NCBI RefSeq assembly: GCF_001556045.1
Contig: NZ_LSIC01000103.1
Coordinates: forward strand, 1-64,000
Reading direction: 5' to 3'
Length of the DNA stretch: 64,000 nt
Origin: Bradyrhizobium sp. CCH5-F6
GTDB lineage: Bacteria > Pseudomonadota > Alphaproteobacteria > Rhizobiales > Xanthobacteraceae
The notes under the pieces are model-generated. The model was not told where the DNA came from. It ran no database searches and saw nothing but the letters and a program-made list of their open reading frames with translations. Shown here in pieces: positions 51,064 through 59,943 of the stretch. The translations under genes were made by a program, and so were the position numbers. How positions within the stretch are numbered: position 1 is the first letter of the stretch; each line of letters opens with the position of its first letter.

Positions 51064-54000
51064 TCAATGCGCCTCATCCCAATTGTTCGCCGCGCGTGCA
51101 TCCACATGCAACGGCACCGAGAGCAACACGGCCGGGAACGGCGCGTCCTGCATCACGTGCTGCACGACGGGAAGCGTCGCCTCGACCTCGGCGTCCGGCA
51201 CCTCGAAGATCAGTTCGTCATGCACCTGGAGCAGCATCTGCGCCGACAGCTTCTTTGCGGCCAGCGCGTCCTCCACGCGCGTCATCGCGCGGCGGATGAT
51301 GTCCGCGGCGGTGCCCTGGAGGCGGGCGTTGATCGCGGCGCGTTCGTTGAAGGCGCGTACCGAGGCGTTGGAGGCCTTGATGTCAGGATAGTGGCATTTG
51401 CGGCCGAACAGCGTGGTGACGTAGCCGTGGCTGCGGCAGAAGTCGCGCGTCTCGTCCATATAGGCGCGGATGCCGGGGAAGCGTTCGAAATACTTCTTGA
51501 TGTAGGCGGAGGCCTCTTCGCGCGCGATGCCGAGCTGGTTGGCGAGGCCGAACGCCGAGATGCCGTAGATGATGCCGAAATTGATCGCCTTGGCGCGGCG
51601 GCGGATCTCGCTCGGCATGCCCTTGATCGGGACGCCGAACATTTCCGAGGCGGTCATGGCGTGAATGTCGAGCCCGTCGCGGAAGGCCTGCTTCAGCACT
51701 GGAATGTCGGCGATCTCGGCGAGCAGCCGCAGCTCGATCTGCGAATAGTCGGCGGACACCAGCTTGTGTCCGGGTGTCGCGACGAAGGCGCGGCGGATCT
51801 TGCGGCCATCCTCGGTGCGCACCGGAATGTTCTGCAAGTTCGGCTCGTTCGAAGACAATCGCCCCGTCGTGGTCGCCGCCAGCGCGTAGGTCGTGTGCAC
51901 GCGGTGGGTCTGTGGATTGACGTAGGTCGGCAGCGCGTCGGTGTAGGTCGATTTCAGCTTGGAGACCTGGCGCCACTCGAGAATCTTCTTTGGAAGGTCG
52001 TGTCCCTGCTCTGCGAGCTCGTCCAGCACCTGCGCGGTGGTCGACCATGCGCCGGTTTTCGTCTTGGTGCCCCCTGGCAATCCCATCTTGCCGAACAGGA
52101 TGTCGCCGATCTGCTTGGGGCTGCCGACATTGACCGGCTCGCCGGCGATCTCCTGGATCTCGGCCTCGACGCGCGCCGCGGTCTGGGCAAAGTCGCCGGA
52201 GAGGCGCGACAGCACCTGACGGTCGATCGAGATGCCGCGCCGCTCCATGCGCGCGAGCACCGCGACCAGCGGCCGCTCCAGGGTCTCGTAGACGGCGGTC
52301 ATGTGCTCGGCGACGAGGCGCGGCTTCAGCACGCGCCAGATGCGCAAGGCGACGTCAACGCCTTCGGCCGACAGTGGCGCGGCCTTGTCGACCGGCACCT
52401 GGTCGAAGGTGATCTTGCCCTTGCCGCTGCCGAGCAATTCGCTCTCCTTCAGCATGGCATGACCGAACCAGCGTTCGGACAGCGATTCCAGCGCATGCGA
52501 GCCGCGGCCGGCATCGAGCACGTAGGAGATCAGGAGCGCGTCGTCGATGTTGCGCAGGGTGATGCCATGCTGCGCCAGCATCACGGCGGTGAACTTGACG
52601 TCGAAGCCGATCTTCAGGATGCCTGATGATTCCAGCACCGGCCGCAGCGCCTCGATCGCTTCCGCATGCTTGACCTGATCCGGCGCGAGGCCCGCATCGA
52701 ACAGGCCGCCGTCGCCGCCGGATTGCTTGTGCGCCAGCGGCACATAGCAGGCCTCGTTCGGCGCCAGCGCCAGCGCGATGCCGCAGAGCTCAGCCTGCAT
52801 CGGGTCGATGGAGTTTGCTCTCGTCTCGATCGCGACATGCCCGGCATCATGGATGCGCGCGATGAATGCATTGAGCTCTTTGAGCGACTTGATCGTCTGG
52901 TATTTGCCGCGGTCGACCGGAAGCTTGCGCAGCGCCTCTTCGCGCGCGGCGGCCAGGGAGATCGGCGAACCCTTCGGGCTCGCCGCCTTATCCTCCTTGC
53001 TCGCCGCCTTGTTGGGTTTGCCCGGCGCGGCTTGCGCCGGTGTACCGGTTCCCGGGGCGGGCACGACGTCCGAGGGCGGCAGCGGCGAGAAGACGCTGGC
53101 GCCGCTGACATAGCCCGGGTCGGCATCGACATTGGCGGGATCGATCTGCGCATATTCGGCGACGCGCCGGGTCAGCGTCGTGAATTCCATCGCCTTCAGG
53201 AAGGCAATCAGCTTGCGCGCGTCGGGCTCGTGGACGGCGAGGTCGTCGAGCGGCACCTCGAGGTCGACCTTGTCGTCGAGCTGTACGAGCGTTCTTGAAG
53301 TCAATGCGAGTTGCTTATTCTCGACAATTTTCGCGACGGTTCCGCCTGATACGCGCGAGAGGTTGCGGGCTCTCAAAATGAGTGCGCAGAACACATTTCC
53401 AGTGCTTGCCAAGCGCTCTATTGTCTCAGTATCAGCAGTTGGATTTCCCTTCTTATCCTTCGTCAACGTCGCTTCGCCAAACTTCTCAGCTAGTACCTTA
53501 CCGACCTGGGCCGCGGAACTTACCTTGACTGGCTCGCCGGCGATTGCAGCAATTTGCTGCTCAACTTGGGCAAGTTTCGCTTCGAGCTCTTTCTCGATCT
53601 TCTCTGGTTGTTCTTCTGCAGTAAGAAGATGCTCGAGAGACCCTAACTCTGCGATCAATGTGCTCGCGGCCTTCGGTCCTACACCAGGAACACCAGGCAC
53701 GTTGTCGACCGAGTCACCAATTAGCGCCTGCACCTCCACCACCTTGTTCGGCGGCACGCCGAACTTCTCGATCACCTCGGGGATGCCGATGCGGCGATCC
53801 TTCATGGTGTCGTACATGGTCACGCAATCGGTGACGAGCTGCATCAGGTCCTTGTCGGACGAGACAATGGTCGCGCTCGCGCCGCGTTCGCAGGCCTGTC
53901 GCACATAGGTCGCGATGAGATCGTCGGCCTCGAACCCCACCTGTTCCAGGCAGGGCAGGTCGAAGGCGCGCACGGCCTCGCGGATCAGCGCGAATTGCGG

Positions 54001-54393
54001 GATCAGATCGTCCGGCGCCGGCGGCCGGTGCGCCTTGTAATCGGGATAGATCTTGTTGCGGAAGGTGATCTCCGACTTGTCGAAGATGATGGCCAGATGC
54101 GTCGGCCGGTTGTCCTCGGGCATCTCGCGGAGCAGCTTCCACAGCATGTTGCAGAAGCCGAGCACGGCATTGACCTGGAGACCGTCGGATTTGCGGTTCA
54201 GCGGCGGCAGCGCGTGATAGGCGCGGAAGATGTAGGAGGAACCGTCGACCAGAAAGACATGGTCGCCCTTGCCGGCCGCCTTCGCCGCCACCGGTTTGGC
54301 AGCAGCTGTCGCGGGGGATTTGCTCTCGGCGACCGCCTTCGGCGCGGCCTTGGTGTCAGCTTTGGCGGAGGTCTTCGGGGAGGTTTTGGGCAT
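51064..54393 (-). CDS. polA: DNA polymerase I with a thumb-like insertion in the 5'-nuclease domain
   Basis: 1109 residues, longer than usual. Order: Lys/Ala-rich tail (1-43), 5'-nuclease (FLVDGSSYIFRAY, FEADDLIATYV, GDSVDNVPGVPGVGPKAA), an extra segment at about 268-352, a Pro/Ala/Lys linker at about 425-480, a degenerate 3'-5' exonuclease, and the polymerase with motifs A (SADYSQIELRLLAEI), B (RRRAKAINFGIIYG) and C (QVHDELIF). The extra segment resembles the protein's own thumb: VEQQIAAIAGEPVKVSS against VEAEIQEIAGEPVNVGS, 16 of 30 positions identical by eye. DNA for residues about 222-370 has about 53% GC by hand count against 60-70% around. Exonuclease carboxylates are changed: IETR (523-525) replaces DTET, and the later AED reads AEG. 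Polymerase activity should be intact; proofreading probably is not. Confidence 0.95.
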   Translation of the reverse strand: MPKTSPKTSAKADTKAAPKAVAESKSPATAAAKPVAAKAAGKGDHVFLVDGSSYIFRAYHALPPLNRKSDGLQVNAVLGFCNMLWKLLREMPEDNRPTHLAIIFDKSEITFRNKIYPDYKAHRPPAPDDLIPQFALIREAVRAFDLPCLEQVGFEADDLIATYVRQACERGASATIVSSDKDLMQLVTDCVTMYDTMKDRRIGIPEVIEKFGVPPNKVVEVQALIGDSVDNVPGVPGVGPKAASTLIAELGSLEHLLTAEEQPEKIEKELEAKLAQVEQQIAAIAGEPVKVSSAAQVGKVLAEKFGEATLTKDKKGNPTADTETIERLASTGNVFCALILRARNLSRVSGGTVAKIVENKQLALTSRTLVQLDDKVDLEVPLDDLAVHEPDARKLIAFLKAMEFTTLTRRVAEYAQIDPANVDADPGYVSGASVFSPLPPSDVVPAPGTGTPAQAAPGKPNKAASKEDKAASPKGSPISLAAAREEALRKLPVDRGKYQTIKSLKELNAFIARIHDAGHVAIETRANSIDPMQAELCGIALALAPNEACYVPLAHKQSGGDGGLFDAGLAPDQVKHAEAIEALRPVLESSGILKIGFDVKFTAVMLAQHGITLRNIDDALLISYVLDAGRGSHALESLSERWFGHAMLKESELLGSGKGKITFDQVPVDKAAPLSAEGVDVALRIWRVLKPRLVAEHMTAVYETLERPLVAVLARMERRGISIDRQVLSRLSGDFAQTAARVEAEIQEIAGEPVNVGSPKQIGDILFGKMGLPGGTKTKTGAWSTTAQVLDELAEQGHDLPKKILEWRQVSKLKSTYTDALPTYVNPQTHRVHTTYALAATTTGRLSSNEPNLQNIPVRTEDGRKIRRAFVATPGHKLVSADYSQIELRLLAEIADIPVLKQAFRDGLDIHAMTASEMFGVPIKGMPSEIRRRAKAINFGIIYGISAFGLANQLGIAREEASAYIKKYFERFPGIRAYMDETRDFCRSHGYVTTLFGRKCHYPDIKASNASVRAFNERAAINARLQGTAADIIRRAMTRVEDALAAKKLSAQMLLQVHDELIFEVPDAEVEATLPVVQHVMQDAPFPAVLLSVPLHVDARAANNWDEAH

Positions 54394-54462
54394 GGCCGCA
54401 ATGTATGGATTTTTGCGGCCTTTGACAGCCTTGGGAGGCGGATTTTTGGGTCGCTATCCCCA

Positions 54463-54563
54463 CTGTCGTTCCCCGCGAAAGCTGGGAATCCAGTACGCCT
54501 CAGCCCATCGGACGATCACAACTGTCTCTGGAAGACTGGGTCGGCCGGCAAAGCCGGCGACGA
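54463..54563. repeat. Intergenic palindromic repeat (GTCGTTCCCCGCGAAAGCTGGG type)
   Basis: Begins CTGTCGTTCCCCGCGAAAGC and AATCCAGTACGCC; ends with AAGACTGGGTCGGCCGGCAA and GCCGGCGACGA as the opposite arm. It is a divergent member of the family at 1516, 7864, 50069 and 57172. Located between polA and the acyltransferase gene, both on the minus strand. Confidence 0.6.
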
Positions 54564-54570
54564 AAGCGTG

Positions 54571-55638
54571 CTACTCCGCCGGCTGCAGCACCGTCCCGCT
54601 CTTCCTCGGCGCGATCCAGAACGCATCGGGCCGCTCGAACAGGAAGCGCGCATTGGCGCGCAGCGCGACCTGCCAGATCGCGAGCGCTCCGAGCACGCCG
54701 GCGATGGTGACGATCAGCGACACCGTGCCGATATCAGGGATGATGCCCGTTCGCAGCAGCAGCGTCCGCGTCGCCGCCATCGGCAGGAAGAAAGCGAGAT
54801 AGATCACGATCGAATGCTCGCCGCAGAAGCGCAGGAAATTGAGCCACTGCGCGCGCGCGAGCAGCGTGCCCGTCGTGATGATGGCGCCGGCGCCGGCAAA
54901 GCCGAGCACGAGCGAGACGATCCTCCATTCGCTGGCCCCTGACGCAACGAGGCCGGCATTGACCAGCGCCCAGGTCGCGAGCGCTGCAAGCGCAAGCGCG
55001 GGATGCTTCCGTGCACGATCCGACAGGGCGAACACGTAAGGCGCGAGCAGATAGCCCGAATAGAAATAGACGAAGCGGCCGCAGAACTCGTCGATGACGG
55101 TCCAGCCGGTCGTGATGCGTGCGGTCTCCAGCGTGGCGGCAACGAGCCAGATCGCAAGCGGCGGGATTTTACGTGTCAGTTTCGTGACGACGAAGAAGAT
55201 CGGCAGCAGATAGATGAACCACAGCGTGCCGAACGGCTCGATGAAGGATTCGAGGTACAGCAAGCCGACCTCGCGCCAGCTCGTCTCCGCCGCGAAGGCG
55301 GGCGCCTTGAAGCCGAATTGGATTGTCACCCAGACGACATAGAAATAGGCGAAATGCACCACCTTGCGGTCGAGATAGGTTCGCCAGTCCCGATCGATCA
55401 CCAGAGACAGGAACAAGCCCGAAATCAGGAAGAAATCCGGCATCCGGAACGGCTTTGCGAAGGCCACGGCAACATGCATGAAACCGGTCTGCCCGGCGGC
55501 GAGCTCGACCCCCAGCACCGAATGCATCATCACGACCATGACGATGCAGATGCCCTTGGCGTAGTCGACCCAGTCGATACGCGCGGCAGGAGGAGCCTTG
55601 GCAAGCCCGCCGCCGGCGATTGTGCCCGATCGTGCCAT
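54571..55638 (-). CDS. Acyltransferase-3 family membrane protein
   Basis: 355 residues with about ten membrane segments. RIDWVDYAKGICIVMVVMMH is the typical first helix of acyltransferase-3 proteins, with the invariant His of HSVLG; the second conserved part is RMPDFFLISGLFLSLVIDRD. Such proteins O-acylate surface sugars, lipids or glucans. It is divergent from ugd, which supplies UDP-glucuronate for polysaccharides. Confidence 0.9.
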   Translation of the reverse strand: MARSGTIAGGGLAKAPPAARIDWVDYAKGICIVMVVMMHSVLGVELAAGQTGFMHVAVAFAKPFRMPDFFLISGLFLSLVIDRDWRTYLDRKVVHFAYFYVVWVTIQFGFKAPAFAAETSWREVGLLYLESFIEPFGTLWFIYLLPIFFVVTKLTRKIPPLAIWLVAATLETARITTGWTVIDEFCGRFVYFYSGYLLAPYVFALSDRARKHPALALAALATWALVNAGLVASGASEWRIVSLVLGFAGAGAIITTGTLLARAQWLNFLRFCGEHSIVIYLAFFLPMAATRTLLLRTGIIPDIGTVSLIVTIAGVLGALAIWQVALRANARFLFERPDAFWIAPRKSGTVLQPAE

Positions 55639-55831
55639 GGTGTCCCTTTTCGGCGCGCCTTCCGCCCGTCCCTGTGTGGGTGTGGGGCAGTTTGGAGCCC
55701 AGTGGTTTCCGACTTCTTTACCCGTTCAAATCGCGGGCCGGTTTTTGTATGCGGACTGTTCCATGACCTCGGGAAAATGCTAAACCGCCGCGAATTGGGC
55801 TTCCGTTAACCAAGCTGGGACAGGATTTTTC

Positions 55832-57148
55832 ATGCGCATCGCGATGATCGGCACGGGTTATGTGGGACTGGTTTCCGGAGCCTGCTTTGCGGATTTCGGT
55901 CACGACGTCACCTGCGTCGACAAGGACGAGAAGAAGATCGCGGCGCTTCATCGCGGCGAAATCCCGATCTACGAGCCCGGGCTGGAAGAGCTGGTGGCGA
56001 ACAATGTCAAAGCCAAGCGGCTGGATTTCACCACCGACCTGACCAGGCCGGTCGCCGAGGCCGATGCCGTTTTCATCGCGGTCGGCACGCCATCGCGCCG
56101 CGGTGATGGGCACGCTGACCTCTCCTACGTCTACGCCGCCGCCCGCGAGATTGCGCAGTCGCTGTCCGGCTTCACCGTGGTAGTGACGAAATCGACCGTC
56201 CCTGTCGGTACCGGCGACGAAGTCGAACGAATCATCCGCGAGGCCAATCCAAAGGCCGACGTGGTCGTCGCCTCCAATCCGGAGTTCCTGCGCGAAGGCG
56301 CGGCGATCCGCGACTTCAAATTCCCCGACCGCGTCGTGGTCGGCACCTCGGATGAACGCGGCCGCAAGGTGATGGGCGATATCTACCGCCCCCTGTCATT
56401 GAACCAGGCGCCGCTGATGTTCACCGAGCGCCGCACCGCCGAGATGATCAAATACGCCGCGAACGCGTTCCTCGCGACCAAGATCACTTTCATCAACGAG
56501 ATCGCCGATCTCTCCGAGAAGGTCGGCGCCAACGTCCAGGAGGTTGCGCGCGGCATTGGCCTCGACAATCGCATCGGCACCAAGTTCCTGCATGCAGGTC
56601 CCGGTTTCGGCGGCTCTTGCTTCCCGAAGGACACCAAGGCCTTGATCAAGATCGCGCAGGACTACGACGTGTCCTTGCGCATCGTCGAATCCGTGCTCGC
56701 GGTCAACGAGAACCGCAAGCGGGCGATGGCGCGGAAAGTGAGCCAGGCGCTCGGCGGCTCGCTGCGCGGCAAGACCATCGCCGTGCTCGGCCTCACCTTC
56801 AAGCCCGACACCGACGACATGCGCGATGCGCCGTCGATCCCGCTGGTGACCGGCCTGATCGACATGGGCGCCAGGGTGAAGGCGTTCGACCCCGTCGGCA
56901 TGGAGCAGGCCAAGGGCGAGCTGCCCGATATCACCTATTGCGAGGACGCATATTCCTGCGCGCAAGGCGCCGATGCGCTCGTCATCGTCACCGAATGGGT
57001 GCAGTTCCGCGCGCTCGATCTCAACCGGCTGAAGGCCGCCATGGCGCAGCCGGTCGTCGTCGACTTGCGCAACATCTATCGCCCAGAGGACATGGAAGCC
57101 GCCGGATTCACCTACGAGAGCGTCGGCCGGCCGCCGGTGCTGGGCTGA
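55832..57148 (+). CDS. ugd: UDP-glucose 6-dehydrogenase
   Basis: 438 residues. NAD-binding N-terminus MRIAMIGTGYVGLVSGACFA, catalytic cysteine in GPGFGGSCFPKDTKALIKIA, and C-terminal GKTIAVLGLTFKPDTDDMRD are all diagnostic. It oxidises UDP-glucose twice to UDP-glucuronate, a precursor for exopolysaccharide and LPS. The near cluster with an acyltransferase and phosphomannomutase (60646) suggests a surface-sugar theme without a strict operon. Confidence 0.95.
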   Translation: MRIAMIGTGYVGLVSGACFADFGHDVTCVDKDEKKIAALHRGEIPIYEPGLEELVANNVKAKRLDFTTDLTRPVAEADAVFIAVGTPSRRGDGHADLSYVYAAAREIAQSLSGFTVVVTKSTVPVGTGDEVERIIREANPKADVVVASNPEFLREGAAIRDFKFPDRVVVGTSDERGRKVMGDIYRPLSLNQAPLMFTERRTAEMIKYAANAFLATKITFINEIADLSEKVGANVQEVARGIGLDNRIGTKFLHAGPGFGGSCFPKDTKALIKIAQDYDVSLRIVESVLAVNENRKRAMARKVSQALGGSLRGKTIAVLGLTFKPDTDDMRDAPSIPLVTGLIDMGARVKAFDPVGMEQAKGELPDITYCEDAYSCAQGADALVIVTEWVQFRALDLNRLKAAMAQPVVVDLRNIYRPEDMEAAGFTYESVGRPPVLG

Positions 57149-57171
57149 TCGCGGCTCGCTATCCGAGAAAT

Positions 57172-57328
57172 CCGTCATGGCCGGGCTTGCCGTCTTCGCT
57201 TAAGCTTCGCCGGACCAACAGCTGTAAGCCCCGGCGAAGCGTACGCGGAGCCGCGTCCCGGCCATCCCGCGTCTTGTTCACTGCTGGATGAAAGAACTGG
57301 ATACCCGGCCCAAGGCCGGGCATGACGA
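57172..57328. repeat. Composite intergenic palindromic repeat
   Basis: The ugd-hrpB gap is full of inverse segments: CGTCATGGCCGGGCTTGCCG, GTCTTCGCTTAAGCTTCGCCGG/CCCCGGCGAAGCG, GCGTCCCGGCCATCCCGCGT and finally GGCCCAAGGCCGGGCATGAC. It looks like two or three repeat units merged. No gene is seen in it; the hrpB start lies just after. Confidence 0.65.
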
Positions 57329-57340
57329 CCGGAAGATTCC

Positions 57341-59815
57341 TTGCCCCGCAGCTTCGACACGCCCCTCCCGATTGACGCCGTGCTCGACGATCTCTCGCGC
57401 ACGCTGGAGGCCAACAACGCCGCCGTGCTGGTGGCGCCGCCGGGTGCGGGCAAGACCACGCGGGTGCCGCTGGCGCTGCTCGACGCGCCCTGGGCCAGAG
57501 GTAAGAAGATCATCGTGCTGGAGCCGCGCCGCATCGCCGCGCGGGCCAGCGCCGAGCGCATGGCCAAATCGCTCGGCGAGCGTGCCGGGGACACCGTCGG
57601 CTATCGCGTCCGCTTCGGCTCCAGGATCTCGCGCGTCACACGCATCGAGGTCGTGACCGAAGGCATCTTCACCCGCCAGATCCTCGACGACCCCGAGCTT
57701 TCGGGCGTCGCCGCGATCCTGTTCGACGAATTCCACGAGCGCTCGCTCGATGCCGATATGGGCCTCGCGCTGGCGCGCGATGCGCAAACCGGCCTGCGCG
57801 AGGATCTCCGCATCCTCGTGATGTCGGCCACCCTCGACGGCGCGCGCGTGGCCAGATTGCTCGGCGATGCGCCCGTGGTCGAAAGCGAGGGCCGCGCCTT
57901 TCCGGTGGAGACGCGCTATCTCGGCCGCAAGGCAGACGCCCCGATCGAGCGGCAGATGGCGGATGCGATTGCGTCGGCGCTGCGCGCCGACAGCGGCTCG
58001 GTGCTGGCGTTCCTGCCGGGCGCGGCCGAAATCCGCCGCACCCAGAATTTTCTCGGCGAGCGCGTGCACGACGCCTCGATCGAGATCGTGCCGCTGTTCG
58101 GCGCACTCGATGCCGCCGTGCAGGACCGTGCCATCGCCCCGGCGCCGAAGGGCACGCGCAAGGTGGTGCTGGCGACCTCGATCGCCGAGACCTCGCTCAC
58201 CATCGAGGGCGTGCGCATCGTCGTCGATTCCGGGCTCGCCCGCGTGCCGCGCTATGAGCCCGACATCGGCCTGACGCGGCTCGAGACCGTGCGCGCCTCT
58301 CGCGCGGCGGTGGACCAGCGCCGCGGCCGCGCCGGGCGCACCGAGCCGGGCGTGTGCTACCGGCTGTGGGACGAGCCGCAGACGGCCTCGCTCGCAGCCT
58401 ACACCCAGCCGGAAATCCTCAGCGCCGATCTGTCCTCGCTGGTGCTCGATCTCGCGCAATGGGGCGTCAGCGATCCCGCCGCGCTGTCGTTCCTCGATCC
58501 GCCGCCGCAGCCGGCCTGGAAGGAAGCGAGGAGCCTGCTGACTGAGCTCAACGCGCTCGATGACGACGGCCGCATCACCGCAGAGGGCAAGAGCCTGCGT
58601 TCGCTGGCGCTGCCGCCGCGGCTGGCGCGCATGATCGTGGATTCGCATCGTGCCGGCAACGGCGAGGCCGCCGCCGAGATCGCGGCCATCATCACCGAGC
58701 GCGGGCTCGGCGGCGACAGCGTCGATCTCGAACACCGGCGCGACCAGTTCCGCCGCGACCGCTCGCCGCGTGCGGCGAGCGCGCGCGATCTGGCGCGGCG
58801 CTGGGCCTCGCAGGTGGCCGCGTCGGAGAAGGCCGGGCAGCAGGAGGGGCTCTCGGCCGGCCTGATGCTCGCCTATGCCTTTCCGGATCGCGTCGCGCGC
58901 AACCGCGGCAATGGTAGTTTCGTGCTCGCCAACGGCCGCGGCGCCGCCGTCGAGCAGACTTCCTCGCTCGCCCGCGCGCCCTATATCGCGATCGGCGAGA
59001 TGACGGGAACGGCGGCGAGCGGACGCGTCCTGCTCGCGGCGCAAATCACGCAGGACGAGATCGAGCGACATTTCGCCGAGCACATCGAGAGCGTCGACGA
59101 GATCTCGTTCGATCGCGGCGCGATGGCGCTGCGCGCGCGGCGCAAGCGCGTGCTGCACGCCATCACGTTGTCCGAGGCGACCCTTGCCGTGTCACCCTCG
59201 GAGGACACGGCGCGCATTCTTGCCGATGGGCTGATCGCCGCCGGCCTCGACCGGCTGCCCTGGTCGAAGGCGGCCAAGCAATGGCGCGACCGCGTGATGT
59301 TCCTGCGCAAGGCCGAGGGCGACAGCTGGCCCGATCTCTCCGACGAGGGCCTGATCGCACGCCGCGACGATTGGCTGGTGCCGGCGCTCTACGACAAGAT
59401 CGCGCTCAAGGATATCTCCGCCGGCGATCTCTCCGATGCGCTGATGGCGCTGCTGCCCTGGGAGATGCGCGCGCGGCTCGATCGCGAGGCACCGACCCAT
59501 TTCGAGGCGCCCACCGGAAGCGCGCTCGCGATCGACTACGAGGCGGAGCAGGGGCCGACGATCGCGGTGCGGCTTCAGGAGTTGTTCGGCCTCAACACCC
59601 ATCCGTCGATCGCCGCCGGCAAGGTACCGCTGGTGCTGGAATTGCTGTCGCCGGCCCAGCGCCCGGTGCAGGTGACGCGCGATCTCCCCGGCTTCTGGCG
59701 CGGCAGCTACAATGCGGTGCGTTCCGACCTGCGCGGCCGTTATCCGCGCCATCCCTGGCCGGATGATCCTGCCAATGCGCTGCCGACCCGGCGGGCAAAG
59801 CCGCGCGGAACGTGA
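57341..59815 (+). CDS. hrpB: ATP-dependent helicase HrpB
   Basis: 824 residues from a TTG at 57341 with GGAAG upstream. DEAH/RHA-family helicase: Walker A VAPPGAGKTTRVPLALL, motif II ILFDEFHERS, motif III VMSATLDG, motif VI QRRGRAGRTEPGVCYRL, followed by the ratchet, OB and HrpB-specific C-terminal domains (TRDLPGFWRGSYNAVRSDLR). It is probably an RNA helicase; its exact cellular role is poorly defined. Start choice is the least sure part because the codon is rare. Confidence 0.95.
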   Translation: MPRSFDTPLPIDAVLDDLSRTLEANNAAVLVAPPGAGKTTRVPLALLDAPWARGKKIIVLEPRRIAARASAERMAKSLGERAGDTVGYRVRFGSRISRVTRIEVVTEGIFTRQILDDPELSGVAAILFDEFHERSLDADMGLALARDAQTGLREDLRILVMSATLDGARVARLLGDAPVVESEGRAFPVETRYLGRKADAPIERQMADAIASALRADSGSVLAFLPGAAEIRRTQNFLGERVHDASIEIVPLFGALDAAVQDRAIAPAPKGTRKVVLATSIAETSLTIEGVRIVVDSGLARVPRYEPDIGLTRLETVRASRAAVDQRRGRAGRTEPGVCYRLWDEPQTASLAAYTQPEILSADLSSLVLDLAQWGVSDPAALSFLDPPPQPAWKEARSLLTELNALDDDGRITAEGKSLRSLALPPRLARMIVDSHRAGNGEAAAEIAAIITERGLGGDSVDLEHRRDQFRRDRSPRAASARDLARRWASQVAASEKAGQQEGLSAGLMLAYAFPDRVARNRGNGSFVLANGRGAAVEQTSSLARAPYIAIGEMTGTAASGRVLLAAQITQDEIERHFAEHIESVDEISFDRGAMALRARRKRVLHAITLSEATLAVSPSEDTARILADGLIAAGLDRLPWSKAAKQWRDRVMFLRKAEGDSWPDLSDEGLIARRDDWLVPALYDKIALKDISAGDLSDALMALLPWEMRARLDREAPTHFEAPTGSALAIDYEAEQGPTIAVRLQELFGLNTHPSIAAGKVPLVLELLSPAQRPVQVTRDLPGFWRGSYNAVRSDLRGRYPRHPWPDDPANALPTRRAKPRGT

Positions 59816-59943
59816 GAGTTCGATTCGCGCATTAACCGTTCGCTCATCCTTTTCGCCAAAATGGCGAGGTTCTGGCCGTGGCTGCGCTCGCGGGCGGGCA
59901 GGTTGCGTGGTGAAATCGAGCTTTCCGGCTCGGAAGTGGTGTG

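Noticed and set aside
51013..52626. 537-codon open frame on the plus strand opposite polA
   Set aside because: Antisense to well-conserved polymerase motifs; no ribosome-binding site or recognisable domain.
53338..53595. Intein or group II intron inside polA
   Set aside because: No intein splice motifs (no Cys/Ser at the junction, no terminal HN) and the frame is continuous; the inserted segment resembles a polymerase thumb instead.
11664..57328. CRISPR array made of the palindromic repeats
   Set aside because: The repeats are dispersed singly in gaps between genes, not regularly spaced, and no cas genes are seen.
57278..59158. 626-codon open frame on the minus strand opposite hrpB
   Set aside because: Antisense to a clear helicase; composition is Arg/Ala-rich as expected from reading GC-rich coding DNA backwards.
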